Assembly: GCF_009900745.1 (NCBI RefSeq)
Contig: NZ_WXVU01000005.1
Coordinates: 62,001-126,000, forward strand
DNA: 64,000 nt
Direction: 5' to 3'
From: Chryseobacterium sp. c4a
Lineage (GTDB): Bacteria; Bacteroidota; Bacteroidia; Flavobacteriales; Weeksellaceae
Below the pieces are notes generated by a model that was not told where the DNA came from, did no database searches, and was given only the letters and a program-made list of their open reading frames with translations. Position numbers and translations under genes: made by a program. Shown here in pieces: positions 14,536-24,310 of the stretch (positions within the stretch are counted from its first letter, which is position 1; every line of letters starts with the position of its first letter).

Positions 14536-15614
14536 TAAATATCAAAAATGACACTTTCTTCATTGATTTTCTTTACCACACTTTCTGTACGTTCTCTGTG
14601 AGTATCAGTAATAAAAATCTGCCCGAAACTTTCACGGTTAACCAATTCAATCAATTGTGAAACTCTTGTATCGTCAAGCTTATCAAAAATATCATCCAAC
14701 AAAAGAATAGGAGTCTTTTTGGTCAGTTCCTTTACTAAACTCATTTGGGCAAGCTTCAAAGAGATTAGGAAAGACTTTTGTTGCCCTTGAGAACCTATTT
14801 TTTTGATTAAAACATGATCCATTTCAAAAAGAAGATCATCTTTATGAATTCCTTTTGAAGTGTAGGTGAGCATACGGTCTTTTTCAATACTTTCCTTTAA
14901 AAGCTCTTCAAAAGTATTTTCTAACAGGTGAGATTCATAGATGACAGAAACGGTTTCCTTTCCACCTGAAATAATCTGGTAAAAATTTTGAACAATAGGA
15001 TTTAATTGCTCTACAAATACCTTTCTTTTATTGAAAATCTTGGTTCCGAATCGGGTAATCGGGTCATCATAAATTTCCAGCGAATCCTTATCCCAGGTTC
15101 TGTTTTTAGCAAAATACTTCAGCAAAGCATTTCTCTGCTGAACGGTTTTTTGATATTGGATCAGATCAAAAAGATACTCAGAATCTGTTTGGGAAATCAT
15201 CGCATCCAGAAACTTTCTTCTGCTTTCCCCGGAATCGGAAATAAGGTTTGAATCGTATGGGGAGATCATCACACTAGGAAGATATCCAATATGATCGGCG
15301 AGTCTGTCGTAGCTTTTATCATTCTTTTTAATCACCTTTTTAGCTTCTTTAGGCTGGGTGATTCTGATATTATCTTCACCGTCTTCATTCTGAATCTCCG
15401 CATCAATCGTGAAGAAGTCTTCTTCCGTTTTGATATTGTTCAGATCTGTATTCCCCAAAAAGCTTTTACCTACTGATAAATAATGCAGTGCATCCAGAAT
15501 ATTGGTCTTGCCTGCACCATTATTGCCCACAAAACAGTTGATCTGCGGGGAAAATTCAAATTTTTTCTCAGAATGGTTTTTGAAATTATATAGGGAAAGC
15601 TTCTTGATAATCAT
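14535..15614 (-). CDS. recF: DNA replication and repair protein RecF
   Basis: A 359-residue SMC-like ATPase that binds ssDNA-dsDNA junctions and helps load RecA at gaps. Walker A is GNNGAGKT (about residues 29-36), the ABC signature is GSQGQQKS and Walker B is ILLLDDIFDKLD, with D-loop and switch His near FITDTHRER. Length matches the family. It starts four bases after the stop of the UbiA-like gene upstream, suggesting co-transcription. The stop codon touches the REP-like arm downstream. Confidence 0.97.
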   Translation of the reverse strand: MIIKKLSLYNFKNHSEKKFEFSPQINCFVGNNGAGKTNILDALHYLSVGKSFLGNTDLNNIKTEEDFFTIDAEIQNEDGEDNIRITQPKEAKKVIKKNDKSYDRLADHIGYLPSVMISPYDSNLISDSGESRRKFLDAMISQTDSEYLFDLIQYQKTVQQRNALLKYFAKNRTWDKDSLEIYDDPITRFGTKIFNKRKVFVEQLNPIVQNFYQIISGGKETVSVIYESHLLENTFEELLKESIEKDRMLTYTSKGIHKDDLLFEMDHVLIKKIGSQGQQKSFLISLKLAQMSLVKELTKKTPILLLDDIFDKLDDTRVSQLIELVNRESFGQIFITDTHRERTESVVKKINEESVIFDI

Positions 15615-15617
15615 TCG

Positions 15618-16373
15618 TCAAAAATACTCCATTATTAGTAAAAATAAAAAAGGAAGTGCTGAACAAGTTTCCACTCCGAATGAAAAATAGGAGTCATCTC
15701 TTTTGTTTTCAGAGAAATAAATCAAAATATAGGTGATGATACAAGATAGAAAAAATGCAGCAGCATACAGAGGTTTCAGATAAAAAATACCAATTAGGCT
15801 GCTGATGAAAACTAGAGCATAGGCAATATATTTTGTATTCTGAACCCCAATCATCATAGGAAAGGTCTTTACGGTATCACTATTCATGTCCCGGATGTCA
15901 AACGGAAGAACCAAAGCCGTAATATAAAAGAAACTGATCAGGAAAATAGGGATGCTGAATTCCGGAAGGGTAAGCCAACAATTAACGAGTGCCCATACCA
16001 ATCCTACATAAAATACTTTTAATAAGGGAATTTTTCGGATATAAACATCCAAAAAAAAGCTATTATACAACAGTCCCAGCACCACAATAATAAACCACTT
16101 CAGAAGTCTTATTTCGTTGTGATTATGAATAATTAGGAAGGCACAAGCAATTCCTGCAGCAGCATTTAAAACCAGGATTTTAAAAAAATGTTTGGTATAC
16201 TGATATTTTGTATAAAGATAGCCACTGAAATATGTAATAAAAATAAGCAGAACAGTAGGGAAACGGAATGTGTTTTGCTCTTTCATGAAAAATACTGCAA
16301 AAAGAGTTCCCATTAAGGAGACATAAATTTGACTGTCTATGATGGTTTTTTTCAGTATTTTTATAATGTTCAT
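15618..16373 (-). CDS. UbiA-like polytopic membrane protein lacking the first Asp-rich motif
   Basis: A 251-residue protein with about seven to eight membrane spans. The second UbiA-type Asp motif is seen at about residue 157 (FDIRDMNSDTVKTFP), but the first (NDxxDxxxD) is absent; the matching loop reads YLYTKYQYTKHFF. Many Bacteroidota encode such UbiA-like proteins; a true prenyltransferase role is doubtful here. It overlaps no gene but starts only 18 bases from the divergent alpha-2-macroglobulin gene, so their promoters must lie inside each other's coding region. recF follows within four bases. Confidence 0.65.
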   Translation of the reverse strand: MNIIKILKKTIIDSQIYVSLMGTLFAVFFMKEQNTFRFPTVLLIFITYFSGYLYTKYQYTKHFFKILVLNAAAGIACAFLIIHNHNEIRLLKWFIIVVLGLLYNSFFLDVYIRKIPLLKVFYVGLVWALVNCWLTLPEFSIPIFLISFFYITALVLPFDIRDMNSDTVKTFPMMIGVQNTKYIAYALVFISSLIGIFYLKPLYAAAFFLSCIITYILIYFSENKRDDSYFSFGVETCSALPFLFLLIMEYF

Positions 16374-16391
16374 TTATCAAAATTAATACAT

Positions 16392-19300
16392 ATGAAAAGA
16401 TTTTCCAAGATATTTATGCTTTCGCTGCTATCATTGGGCTTTTCGCCGGTTTTCGCACAGAAATATTATGACGACCAGTGGAAAAAAATAGCAGAGAACA
16501 GTCAGAAAGGAGCTTATAAATCTAATCTTCCCATCATTTTAGACCTGGAAAACCAAGCTATGAAAGAAAATAATACCATTCAACTGATCCGTTCCTTAAA
16601 AGCAGAATTCAGTATTGTCAACCAAACAGTAGATGATGATCAGAATGATGCTGCTTCAAAATTCTTTAAAAAACTTCAGGAGGCAGAAGGAAAACTGAAA
16701 GGAGAGGAGAAACTTGTGTATAAAGTTCTTCTCAATGGTTTTTTCCTGGACTATTACAACCAAAATTCCTGGAAGATCAATGGTCGAACCAATATTAATA
16801 CGCAGGATGTTGCACAGATTGAGACCTGGACAAAGCTTGATTTTAAAAATTATTTAATCAAAAGCTATCAGGAGCTGGATCAGCAAAAGCAGGAAATAAA
16901 AAAGATTTCTCTGGAAAAGTATAAGTCTCTATTTTCAGAAACTAAGGATATTGCTTATTTCCCAAGTCTGTACGATTGGTATTCCCTGAAAAAGATTGCC
17001 TTTTTATCTGAGAGTGCTATTTTTACAAAAAATGAACTTGCGGAAAACAGGAAATCCATCAATGCAATTTTTGATGAATTGATTGCACAGAATACTGGAA
17101 ATTCCAAGTTGTTTTTCATGAAGAATAAATTGGTAGATAACTGTAATGTCAACGCATGCAAAGATAAGCTTGAACAACTTCAGTCACTTGTGAAGTCTGA
17201 TGTACAAGGAGATTACAAAGTGGAAATCATGGGTGATATTATGGATGAGCTTGTCATGAAAAAGAAAGCAAAAGAAGCAATTGCTATTGCTGCACAAGCT
17301 AAAAGTGAATATCCGAAATCACCTTTTATCGAAAACATTAAGAGCAAAGAAGCTCAGATCACCAATCCGATATTGAGTATCAAATATGAAAAGCAGACCC
17401 AAAATAATCTGCCAATTCATTTTAGCGCAGAATATCAAAATGTTTCAGAATTTTCTTTAAACATTTATGAGGTAAAAGAAGACTTTACATCATTGATGAA
17501 ATATGTGCAGAATTCTTATGCGAATAACTATTTCAGCAAAGTAAAAAAGAGCCTGGTGAGAAAAGAAACTTATCAGCTTTCAGATCCTAAAGATTATCAG
17601 CTTCATAAAACATCCCTGGAAATTAAACCGCTTCCTTCGGGAGTTTATGTGGTAGAATATTCGGTAGCAGGAGTAGAGGTGAAGGATAATGATCCAGAGA
17701 AAAATTTCTATTTTCTGGTTTCCGGAAACAAGATCATTTATCAATCCAGATCTTCCCGAAATTCGCTTTCAGATGATTTGAAATTAGTGAATAGTGAAAA
17801 TGGAAAACCTGTTGCCAATGAAAATCTTAACTTTTATGAATTCGTAAATAGTAATTCTGTTAATAAAGTAGAAGGAAAAACCAATGAAAAAGGAGTTTTT
17901 AAATTTCCTGTTACGGGTAATAAAGAGTACTACAGAACTTATCTGATTCAGCAGCCCAAAACCAATGATTTCCAGATCATGCAGGTATACGGTAATAATG
18001 GACGTGAAGATTACAACCCTAATAAAGAAGCCCGATCCAAAGCACAGATTTTTACGGATAGAGCGATCTACAGACCTGGCCAGACTGTTTACTTTAAAGT
18101 CATCAATACCCGTTTGAATAATGAAGTAGAGTCTGTACTTTCAGGAGTAAATCAAAAGATTACTTTGATGGATGCTAACAATCAGGAGGTTTCTTCTCAA
18201 AGTTTTACCACCAATGAATTTGGCTCCTATCATGGTAGTTTCATTTTACCAAAAGGAAAGCTGAATGGTGTGTTCTATCTGAATACTGATGGAAATACTC
18301 AAGGATATAAGGATATCAGAGTAGAAGAATATAAAAGGCCAAAGTTCGAAGTGAGTTTTGAACCTGTAAAAGACGAGTATAAATATGGTCAGACGATAGA
18401 GTTAAAAGGGAAAGCAATGATGTTTTCCGGAGTTGCTCTAAGCAATACTACAGTAAACTACGAGATCAAAAAGCACAATATCCGATGGAAATATTTCTGG
18501 TGGTATCCAAGAGATAATGATAATGAAAACTCCATTTTGGGTGAAGCCAAAACCAACGAGAAAGGGGAGTTTGTGATTCGTTTGGATCTTAAAAAAGATG
18601 AAAAATTAGAAGGAATACAGATTGATAATTACGAGATTAATGCTTCTGTTACCGATATCAATGGAGAAACACAATCAGCCAATACAAATTTGAAAGTGGC
18701 TTCAGTTTCTCACTATATCAAAGCTGATGAAATTAAGAATATATTCAGCGATGAAAATACAAAGCTAAAGGTAGAAACTAAGAACTACAATGAGCAGAAT
18801 CTTAAAAAATCATATCAGGTTAAGCTATCAAAACTAGCTGCTCCGGATCGAATTTTTAGAGATAACTTTAAATCAGAAGTTCAGAATCTTCCACAATATT
18901 CAAAAGCAGAATTTATCAGTAAGTTCCCACACGATTTATTCGATAAAAATGATGAGATCAAAAACTGGAAGACAGAAAAAGTAGTGGTAGAAAGACAACA
19001 GCAGCCAGCTTCAGAGACTCAATCTTCGGATCTTGATTTAGGAAAACTGGAGGCTGGAGATTATCAGTTAGAACTGTTTAATATTGAAGGAAAAGACACA
19101 ATTAAATCAGCTCAATATTTTAGCGTTTGGGATAAAAATTCTCTAAAACCGACGCAGAAAACATTCTTAACGGTAATTGCACCAAAAGATGAAATAGCAA
19201 GAGGAGAGAAAGCAAGAGTATATGTATATTCTGCAATCCCTGATGCATTAGTCAATGTTTTTGTTCAGGATGGATCCGGTAAAACGATCGCAGAAACTCA

Positions 19301-22300
19301 TCAGCTGAAAAAAGGAATTTTAGAGTATACTGCAGATATTCCAAAAGATAAAAGTGTATCTGCTCTTAATCTTCAATTCCAGATTGTAGCATTTAACGAT
19401 GTACAAACAGAAACTGCGGCATTAAAAATAAAGGATACTGAAAAACCTTTAAAAATTGAAACGGTTACTTTCAGAGATAAACTAGAACCGAATTCAAAAG
19501 AAAAATGGACGGTAAAAGTGACCGGAAATGATAAAGAAAAAGTAAATGCTGAAGTGCTGGCCAATATGTACGATATGTCTTTAGACCAGTTTGCTGCAAA
19601 TAATTATGGTTGGGATAAGTTGTATACACCACTCAATATCATTACTTCTTACGATATCAGAGAATATTTGCTGCAAAAAAGATATCAAAACAGACTAAGA
19701 TATTATAACGGAAATTATGTAACAGTTCCTGAGTTTAACTGGTTTGATGGTGGATTATCTTATGATCTGGAAGGAGCTGGAGTGAGATCACCTAGAACTA
19801 GAAAATTTAAGAATGCACTTCCTGCACCTTCAGCAGTAGCTAGAAATTCAGCATCTATTGAAGAAGTGGTAGTGAATGCCGCTTATGGAATTAAAAAAGA
19901 ATCGGCTATAGCAGGCTATGTGGCTGCAGGTCAGGCAGCAGATGCAGATGGTGTTGTAGAACAGGCTGAATCCAAAGAAGCACTGGAAAAAGTTCCTGTA
20001 CGCCAGAATTTAAATGAAACCGCATTCTTCTATCCGGATCTGAAAACAGATGCAGAAGGAAATGTCAATTTTGAATTTACTTCTCCGGAAGCATTAACCA
20101 AGTGGAAACTAATGTTCCTTGCGCATACAAAAGATGCAAGAGCAGCAACCTTAGAAAAAGAGGTGGTAACGCAGAAAGAATTCTCTGTCACTCCAAACTA
20201 TCCGAGATTTTTAAGAGAAGGGGACGAATTGAACTTACAATCAAAACTATCCAATCTTACCAATAAGAAAATGAATGGTTCTGCTGAATTACAGATTTTA
20301 GATGCCTTCACCAATGAAAACATCTCTTCAAAATTCGGTATTACTTCAGGAACACAGAACTTTGATCTTAATGAAAACGGAAACGGAGCATTAACCTGGA
20401 AGGTAAAAGTTCCAAACAATGTTTCTTCTATCATTTTAAAAATTGTAGCAAAAGCAGGAGCTTATTCCGATGGAGAACAACAGGCTGTTGCCATATTACC
20501 AAACAGAATGTTGGTTACCGATGCTGTACCTGTTTTTGTGAAGGAAGGTGAGACAAAGACTTTCGTACTGGAGAACCTTAAAAATAATACTTCTACAACA
20601 GCTTCTAATGTTTCCAATACCTTGGAGTTGACGACCAATCCGATCTGGGAGATCATGTTTGCGCTTCCAAGCCTGAAAAATGACCAAAACAGCTCAGCGG
20701 ATGTTGTTTTCAATAAATGGTTTGCAGATGTATTGGCTTCTGAAATCTTCAAAGCTAATCCTAAAATGAAAACGGTATTTGATGAATATCAGAATAAAGG
20801 GATATTAAATTCAAATCTTGAAAAAAATCAGGAGTTGAAACAACTGTTGCTAGAAGAAACCCCTTGGGTACTGAATAGTAAAAATGAAAATGAACAGATG
20901 CAAAAACTGGCGCTTCTGTTTGATACGAATACGATGAGAAATTCAATAAACCAGGATTGGACGGATTTCAGTAAACTACAAAATCCTGACGGTGGATTCT
21001 CATGGTATGCAGGATATCCAAGTTCTTACAGTACATCATTATATATTCTTAAGAATCTTGGAAAAATCAATCTATGGTTAAAAGATAACGTAAAAGATTA
21101 TCAAAGTGCAGAACAGAATACTTTGGTTGCTAAACTGATTCAGTATGTAGACAATGAGATCAGCAAATATGCAGATGTTAAAAAAGGAAGTGTTTGGAAC
21201 AATTGGGTGCTTGATTATCTGGATACCAGAAACTATTGGGAAAAACAATATCCTTTAAAAGGAAAAGGAGCCAATTTAAAAACATTGGTAAAAGAAAAAG
21301 CTAGAACAGCGAAGATTAGCGACTTTACATTTTTTGGACTTCACCGTGCAGCTTTATTAATGAATAATTATGGTGTGAAGGATGTATCTGATAAACTGAT
21401 GAATTATCTTAAAGAAACTTCTACAGATACCAAGACACAAGGAGTATACTGGAAACAGAACCTGAATGACTGGGGCTGGTTTAGTTCTAAAGTCGTGAAT
21501 CATGCAGGAGCATTAGAGGCTTTCAATACGTTGAAATCTAATGATCAGCAATTCATTGAAGATATGAAGATCTGGTTGGTTACGCAGAAAGAAGTAAACT
21601 CATGGGGAAGCTCAAGAGGAACTGCGGAAGTGATCTTTACAATCCTAAATTCAGGAAAATCATGGACGGGTGCAGAAAGTGATAAAGCAACCATTGTTTG
21701 GGGCGGAAAAGAAATTGTTCCTCAGACTCAGGCAACAGGATATGTGAAATCCACAGTGAAAACAGAGGCCATAGATAAGAACTTAGGAACCGTTACGGTC
21801 ACTAAACCAGGGCCTGGAATTGTTCAGGGAGGATTATTCTGGCAGTATTATGAAGATCTGGATAAAATTAAATCATCCGAAAACTATATTTCCATAACCA
21901 AAGATCTGTATAAGAAAGTGAAAACGGTAAACGGGGAAGAACTTCAGAAAATTTCCCCGGAGACACCATTAAAAGTAGGAGATAAAGTAACTGTAAGAAT
22001 GATCCTGAATACAGACAGAGCGATGGAGTTTATTCATATTAAAGATATGCGTGCCGCAGGATTTGAACCTCTTGATGCCTTATCGGGATATCAGTGGAAA
22101 AATAATTTAGGATATTATCAATCTACTAAAGATGCGTCCACAAATTTCTATATTCAATATATGCCAAAAGGTAAATATGTATTTGAATATGATGTAATTG
22201 CTAACGCGTCCGGAAAGTTCTCAAACGGCATTACTACAATGCAAAATTACTATGCTCCTCAGATGAATTCACACACAAAAGGAACGGGAATTCAAATTTT

Positions 22301-22307
22301 GGAATGA
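16392..22307 (+). CDS. Bacterial alpha-2-macroglobulin family protein, thioester lost
   Basis: A 1971-residue secreted protein; signal peptide ends SPVFA|Q (ATG 16392 chosen over the in-frame upstream codon at 16329). Family signs: MG domain DRAIYRPGQTVYFKV (about residue 556), NETAFFYPDLKTDAEGNV (about 1208) and a late alpha/alpha toroid (PDGGFSWYAGYPSSYST, about 1530). In relatives the Cys-x-Glu-Gln thioester sits before FxxxYAN; here the aligned stretch reads SSADVVFNKWFAD (residue 1434 on), so both Cys and Gln are gone. At residue 1156 a segment IEEVVVNAAYGIKKE resembles a SusC plug/TonB-box start. Family role: trapping proteases at the envelope. Without the thioester it must act non-covalently or serve another purpose. 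Confidence 0.87.
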   Translation: MKRFSKIFMLSLLSLGFSPVFAQKYYDDQWKKIAENSQKGAYKSNLPIILDLENQAMKENNTIQLIRSLKAEFSIVNQTVDDDQNDAASKFFKKLQEAEGKLKGEEKLVYKVLLNGFFLDYYNQNSWKINGRTNINTQDVAQIETWTKLDFKNYLIKSYQELDQQKQEIKKISLEKYKSLFSETKDIAYFPSLYDWYSLKKIAFLSESAIFTKNELAENRKSINAIFDELIAQNTGNSKLFFMKNKLVDNCNVNACKDKLEQLQSLVKSDVQGDYKVEIMGDIMDELVMKKKAKEAIAIAAQAKSEYPKSPFIENIKSKEAQITNPILSIKYEKQTQNNLPIHFSAEYQNVSEFSLNIYEVKEDFTSLMKYVQNSYANNYFSKVKKSLVRKETYQLSDPKDYQLHKTSLEIKPLPSGVYVVEYSVAGVEVKDNDPEKNFYFLVSGNKIIYQSRSSRNSLSDDLKLVNSENGKPVANENLNFYEFVNSNSVNKVEGKTNEKGVFKFPVTGNKEYYRTYLIQQPKTNDFQIMQVYGNNGREDYNPNKEARSKAQIFTDRAIYRPGQTVYFKVINTRLNNEVESVLSGVNQKITLMDANNQEVSSQSFTTNEFGSYHGSFILPKGKLNGVFYLNTDGNTQGYKDIRVEEYKRPKFEVSFEPVKDEYKYGQTIELKGKAMMFSGVALSNTTVNYEIKKHNIRWKYFWWYPRDNDNENSILGEAKTNEKGEFVIRLDLKKDEKLEGIQIDNYEINASVTDINGETQSANTNLKVASVSHYIKADEIKNIFSDENTKLKVETKNYNEQNLKKSYQVKLSKLAAPDRIFRDNFKSEVQNLPQYSKAEFISKFPHDLFDKNDEIKNWKTEKVVVERQQQPASETQSSDLDLGKLEAGDYQLELFNIEGKDTIKSAQYFSVWDKNSLKPTQKTFLTVIAPKDEIARGEKARVYVYSAIPDALVNVFVQDGSGKTIAETHQLKKGILEYTADIPKDKSVSALNLQFQIVAFNDVQTETAALKIKDTEKPLKIETVTFRDKLEPNSKEKWTVKVTGNDKEKVNAEVLANMYDMSLDQFAANNYGWDKLYTPLNIITSYDIREYLLQKRYQNRLRYYNGNYVTVPEFNWFDGGLSYDLEGAGVRSPRTRKFKNALPAPSAVARNSASIEEVVVNAAYGIKKESAIAGYVAAGQAADADGVVEQAESKEALEKVPVRQNLNETAFFYPDLKTDAEGNVNFEFTSPEALTKWKLMFLAHTKDARAATLEKEVVTQKEFSVTPNYPRFLREGDELNLQSKLSNLTNKKMNGSAELQILDAFTNENISSKFGITSGTQNFDLNENGNGALTWKVKVPNNVSSIILKIVAKAGAYSDGEQQAVAILPNRMLVTDAVPVFVKEGETKTFVLENLKNNTSTTASNVSNTLELTTNPIWEIMFALPSLKNDQNSSADVVFNKWFADVLASEIFKANPKMKTVFDEYQNKGILNSNLEKNQELKQLLLEETPWVLNSKNENEQMQKLALLFDTNTMRNSINQDWTDFSKLQNPDGGFSWYAGYPSSYSTSLYILKNLGKINLWLKDNVKDYQSAEQNTLVAKLIQYVDNEISKYADVKKGSVWNNWVLDYLDTRNYWEKQYPLKGKGANLKTLVKEKARTAKISDFTFFGLHRAALLMNNYGVKDVSDKLMNYLKETSTDTKTQGVYWKQNLNDWGWFSSKVVNHAGALEAFNTLKSNDQQFIEDMKIWLVTQKEVNSWGSSRGTAEVIFTILNSGKSWTGAESDKATIVWGGKEIVPQTQATGYVKSTVKTEAIDKNLGTVTVTKPGPGIVQGGLFWQYYEDLDKIKSSENYISITKDLYKKVKTVNGEELQKISPETPLKVGDKVTVRMILNTDRAMEFIHIKDMRAAGFEPLDALSGYQWKNNLGYYQSTKDASTNFYIQYMPKGKYVFEYDVIANASGKFSNGITTMQNYYAPQMNSHTKGTGIQILE

Positions 22308-22350
22308 TTTTTGGCTATTAGCAAATACGTAAAATTTAAAACCAAATAAA

Positions 22351-22839
22351 ATGAAATTTTCAAAAACTTTAATTACTGGATTGGTATTGATGGCTGGGGT
22401 AAGTGCTTTCGCTCAAAAGAAAGCTGAAAAGTTTGAAAAACTACAGATTGAAATGTTCCCAAAAGCTAAAGAAGGATACAAACAAGTATATATTCAGCTT
22501 CCCGTTGCAAAAAATGAAAACGATTTAAAAGTGGAAGTTTTTGTAGGAGCTGAAAAAATGTTAGACTGCAACAACTACTCTTTAATGGGAGAAATGAAAA
22601 CTCAGGATCTTCAGGGATGGGGATACAACTATTATGAAGTAGAATCAAAAGGAGAAACAGCGGGTACATTAATGGGATGCCTGGATAAAAAGCTGACTAA
22701 AAAGTTTGTTACACTTCAACCTCAAATCGTAAGATACAACAGTAAACTGCCATTGGTATTCTATGTACCGAAAGACATCGAAGTTCGTTACAGAGTTCTA
22801 AGACCTGATAACGGAATGAAAAAAGCAGTTCAAAAGTAA
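22351..22839 (+). CDS. eco: Ecotin, periplasmic serine-protease inhibitor
   Basis: A 162-residue protein with signal peptide ending GVSAFA|Q. Ecotin dimers inhibit trypsin-fold proteases such as neutrophil elastase, chymotrypsin and trypsin. Strong landmarks: FPKAKEGYKQVYIQLP, the LQGWGYNYYEV strand, the reactive loop GTLMGC (P1 Leu107, P1' Met108 by alignment to the E. coli TMMAC loop), the Cys73-Cys110 pair, RYNSKLPLVFYVP and the C-terminal dimer strand VRYRVLRPDNG. A Leu at P1 suits elastase- or chymotrypsin-like targets. It lies 43 bases after the alpha-2-macroglobulin gene, so both inhibitors may be co-expressed. Confidence 0.92.
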   Translation: MKFSKTLITGLVLMAGVSAFAQKKAEKFEKLQIEMFPKAKEGYKQVYIQLPVAKNENDLKVEVFVGAEKMLDCNNYSLMGEMKTQDLQGWGYNYYEVESKGETAGTLMGCLDKKLTKKFVTLQPQIVRYNSKLPLVFYVPKDIEVRYRVLRPDNGMKKAVQK

Positions 22840-22863
22840 AATTTGCAAGCTTATTATAAACAG

Positions 22864-22897
22864 AAAACTCCTCACAGCAATGTGGGGAGTTTTCGCT
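22864..22897 (+). terminator. Terminator after ecotin
   Basis: AAAACTCCTCAC-AGCAAT-GTGGGGAGTTTT forms a 12-pair stem with one G-T pair, followed by a short T-rich stretch. Confidence 0.75.
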
Positions 22898-22916
22898 TTA
22901 TATCGTTTTCTGATGA

Positions 22917-24146
22917 TTATGCAATCCATTCGCTGATAATTTCCACGTTCCAGCCTTTAGATGTTTTTTTAATAAGATAAGTAATTCCTGTTGTAATCCC
23001 TTCGATCATAAAAATGTATGTGTCTTTCTCTTGATCACATGGGAATATTTTGCTGTAGTAAGGATTCATGCTATTCATGTAGCTGAAGTTTCGGTATTCA
23101 GCAAATTCTTTTGAAGTCAGGAAGATGATTTTTTCATCAATAGGTTCTATTCCTTTCAGATTTTCATCATCCGTTACAATGATTTTATAATCTAAAGAGT
23201 ATACAAAATCTTTTTTTCTTTGGGGGAGTTCGTCTCTTTGGGCTTTCAGATCCTCTTTAAATGTTGCCAGTGGAATGAAAAATTCTTCATGATAAGGATC
23301 ATCATCCTTTAAAAAATCATAGTTGCCATATAAAATTCCCTGCAGAAGTTTGGTGAAATCATTTTCATGAGTTTTATATTTAGGATTGCTGTCTTCTGCG
23401 TCATCGATGCCATCACCGTCAGTATCTTTTAAATAAGGATTAGTGAAAAGTTTTCTGGTTTCTTCAATATCATTGATACCGTCTCCATCAGAATCTTTTA
23501 AGATCTCCGAAAGGTCAAGAGTCAGCAATGCATTATTCTTTACGAGAATATAATCAGGTGTAATTCCATACACAGGAAGTTTGGTTATTCGGGTAATGTC
23601 TGCTTCAACCTGAATATGGTTTTGGTCTTTCCACAAAGGATACCTTGAATTGGATTTAAAAAAATAAGGATCATTAGCAACCAATCCTGTAAAATAATTT
23701 TGCCAGCTTTTTCCGTTGTCTTTGGAAACTCTTAAATAATAATCCTTTGATAGAAAAGAATCTGTGGTATATAGTATAGCGGTTGTCCCATTAAATTTTT
23801 CCTTCTTAATAATAAGTGGGATAGGAATATCATTTATCTTTTTAGAAAACTCTTCCTTCCTGATGGCATACAAGGTATCAATATCACCCAATGGCTGACC
23901 CTTTGTTCGCTGGTAAACAGGATCAATAATGTTTTTCGATTGAGCGGCTTTCTTTATATATTTTACGGAAGTATATTTAAAAGGAGGAAGAAGAGCTTGT
24001 GCTTCTGTAACCGTCCGAAAAAATGTTGACGATTGTGCAAGGCTATCTTTTAGTTTTTCAAATGGTGTACACTTACATGCCTTTGTTTTCTGAGAAAATA
24101 GCAGGTGAAAAGGGACTAATAAAAGTGGAGTTAAAAATTTTTTCAA
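22917..24146 (-). CDS. Secreted protein with thrombospondin-type-3/EF-like calcium repeats
   Basis: A 409-residue exported protein (signal peptide ends HLLFS|Q) of no recognised family. Two calcium-binding repeats are clear at about residues 215-250 (DSDGDGINDIEETRKLFTNP and DTDGDGIDDAEDSNP), as in TSP3/OmpA-linker regions. The rest has no known domain; a CKC pair sits just after the signal peptide. It is transcribed convergently with ecotin and divergently from the TolC-family operon. A cell-surface or extracellular role is inferred from the repeats. Confidence 0.7.
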   Translation of the reverse strand: MKKFLTPLLLVPFHLLFSQKTKACKCTPFEKLKDSLAQSSTFFRTVTEAQALLPPFKYTSVKYIKKAAQSKNIIDPVYQRTKGQPLGDIDTLYAIRKEEFSKKINDIPIPLIIKKEKFNGTTAILYTTDSFLSKDYYLRVSKDNGKSWQNYFTGLVANDPYFFKSNSRYPLWKDQNHIQVEADITRITKLPVYGITPDYILVKNNALLTLDLSEILKDSDGDGINDIEETRKLFTNPYLKDTDGDGIDDAEDSNPKYKTHENDFTKLLQGILYGNYDFLKDDDPYHEEFFIPLATFKEDLKAQRDELPQRKKDFVYSLDYKIIVTDDENLKGIEPIDEKIIFLTSKEFAEYRNFSYMNSMNPYYSKIFPCDQEKDTYIFMIEGITTGITYLIKKTSKGWNVEIISEWIA

Positions 24147-24261
24147 GGTTTTTAGTTTTTAATTAACATTTAAACGGGTTGGGCAAGACTTTATTTTAAA
24201 GTACTTTAAAACTTAAACAGATTTTAAACTTATTTTAAATTCATGGTTTTGTTAAATATTC

Positions 24262-24295
24262 TTTGAGTATTTTAACAATTTTTGCATTATATTTG
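24262..24295 (+). promoter_or_regulatory. Promoter of the efflux operon
   Basis: TTTG (24262-24265), a 22-base spacer and TATATTTG (24288-24295) match the Bacteroidota -33/-7 consensus. The predicted start is near 24302, giving a short leader before the ATG at 24311. Confidence 0.55.
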
Positions 24296-24310
24296 TTATA
24301 AACATAAACC

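Noticed and set aside
16329..16391. Longer N-terminus for the alpha-2-macroglobulin gene
   Set aside because: The extension would hide the signal peptide and overlap the start region of the divergent gene; ATG 16392 gives a proper signal sequence.
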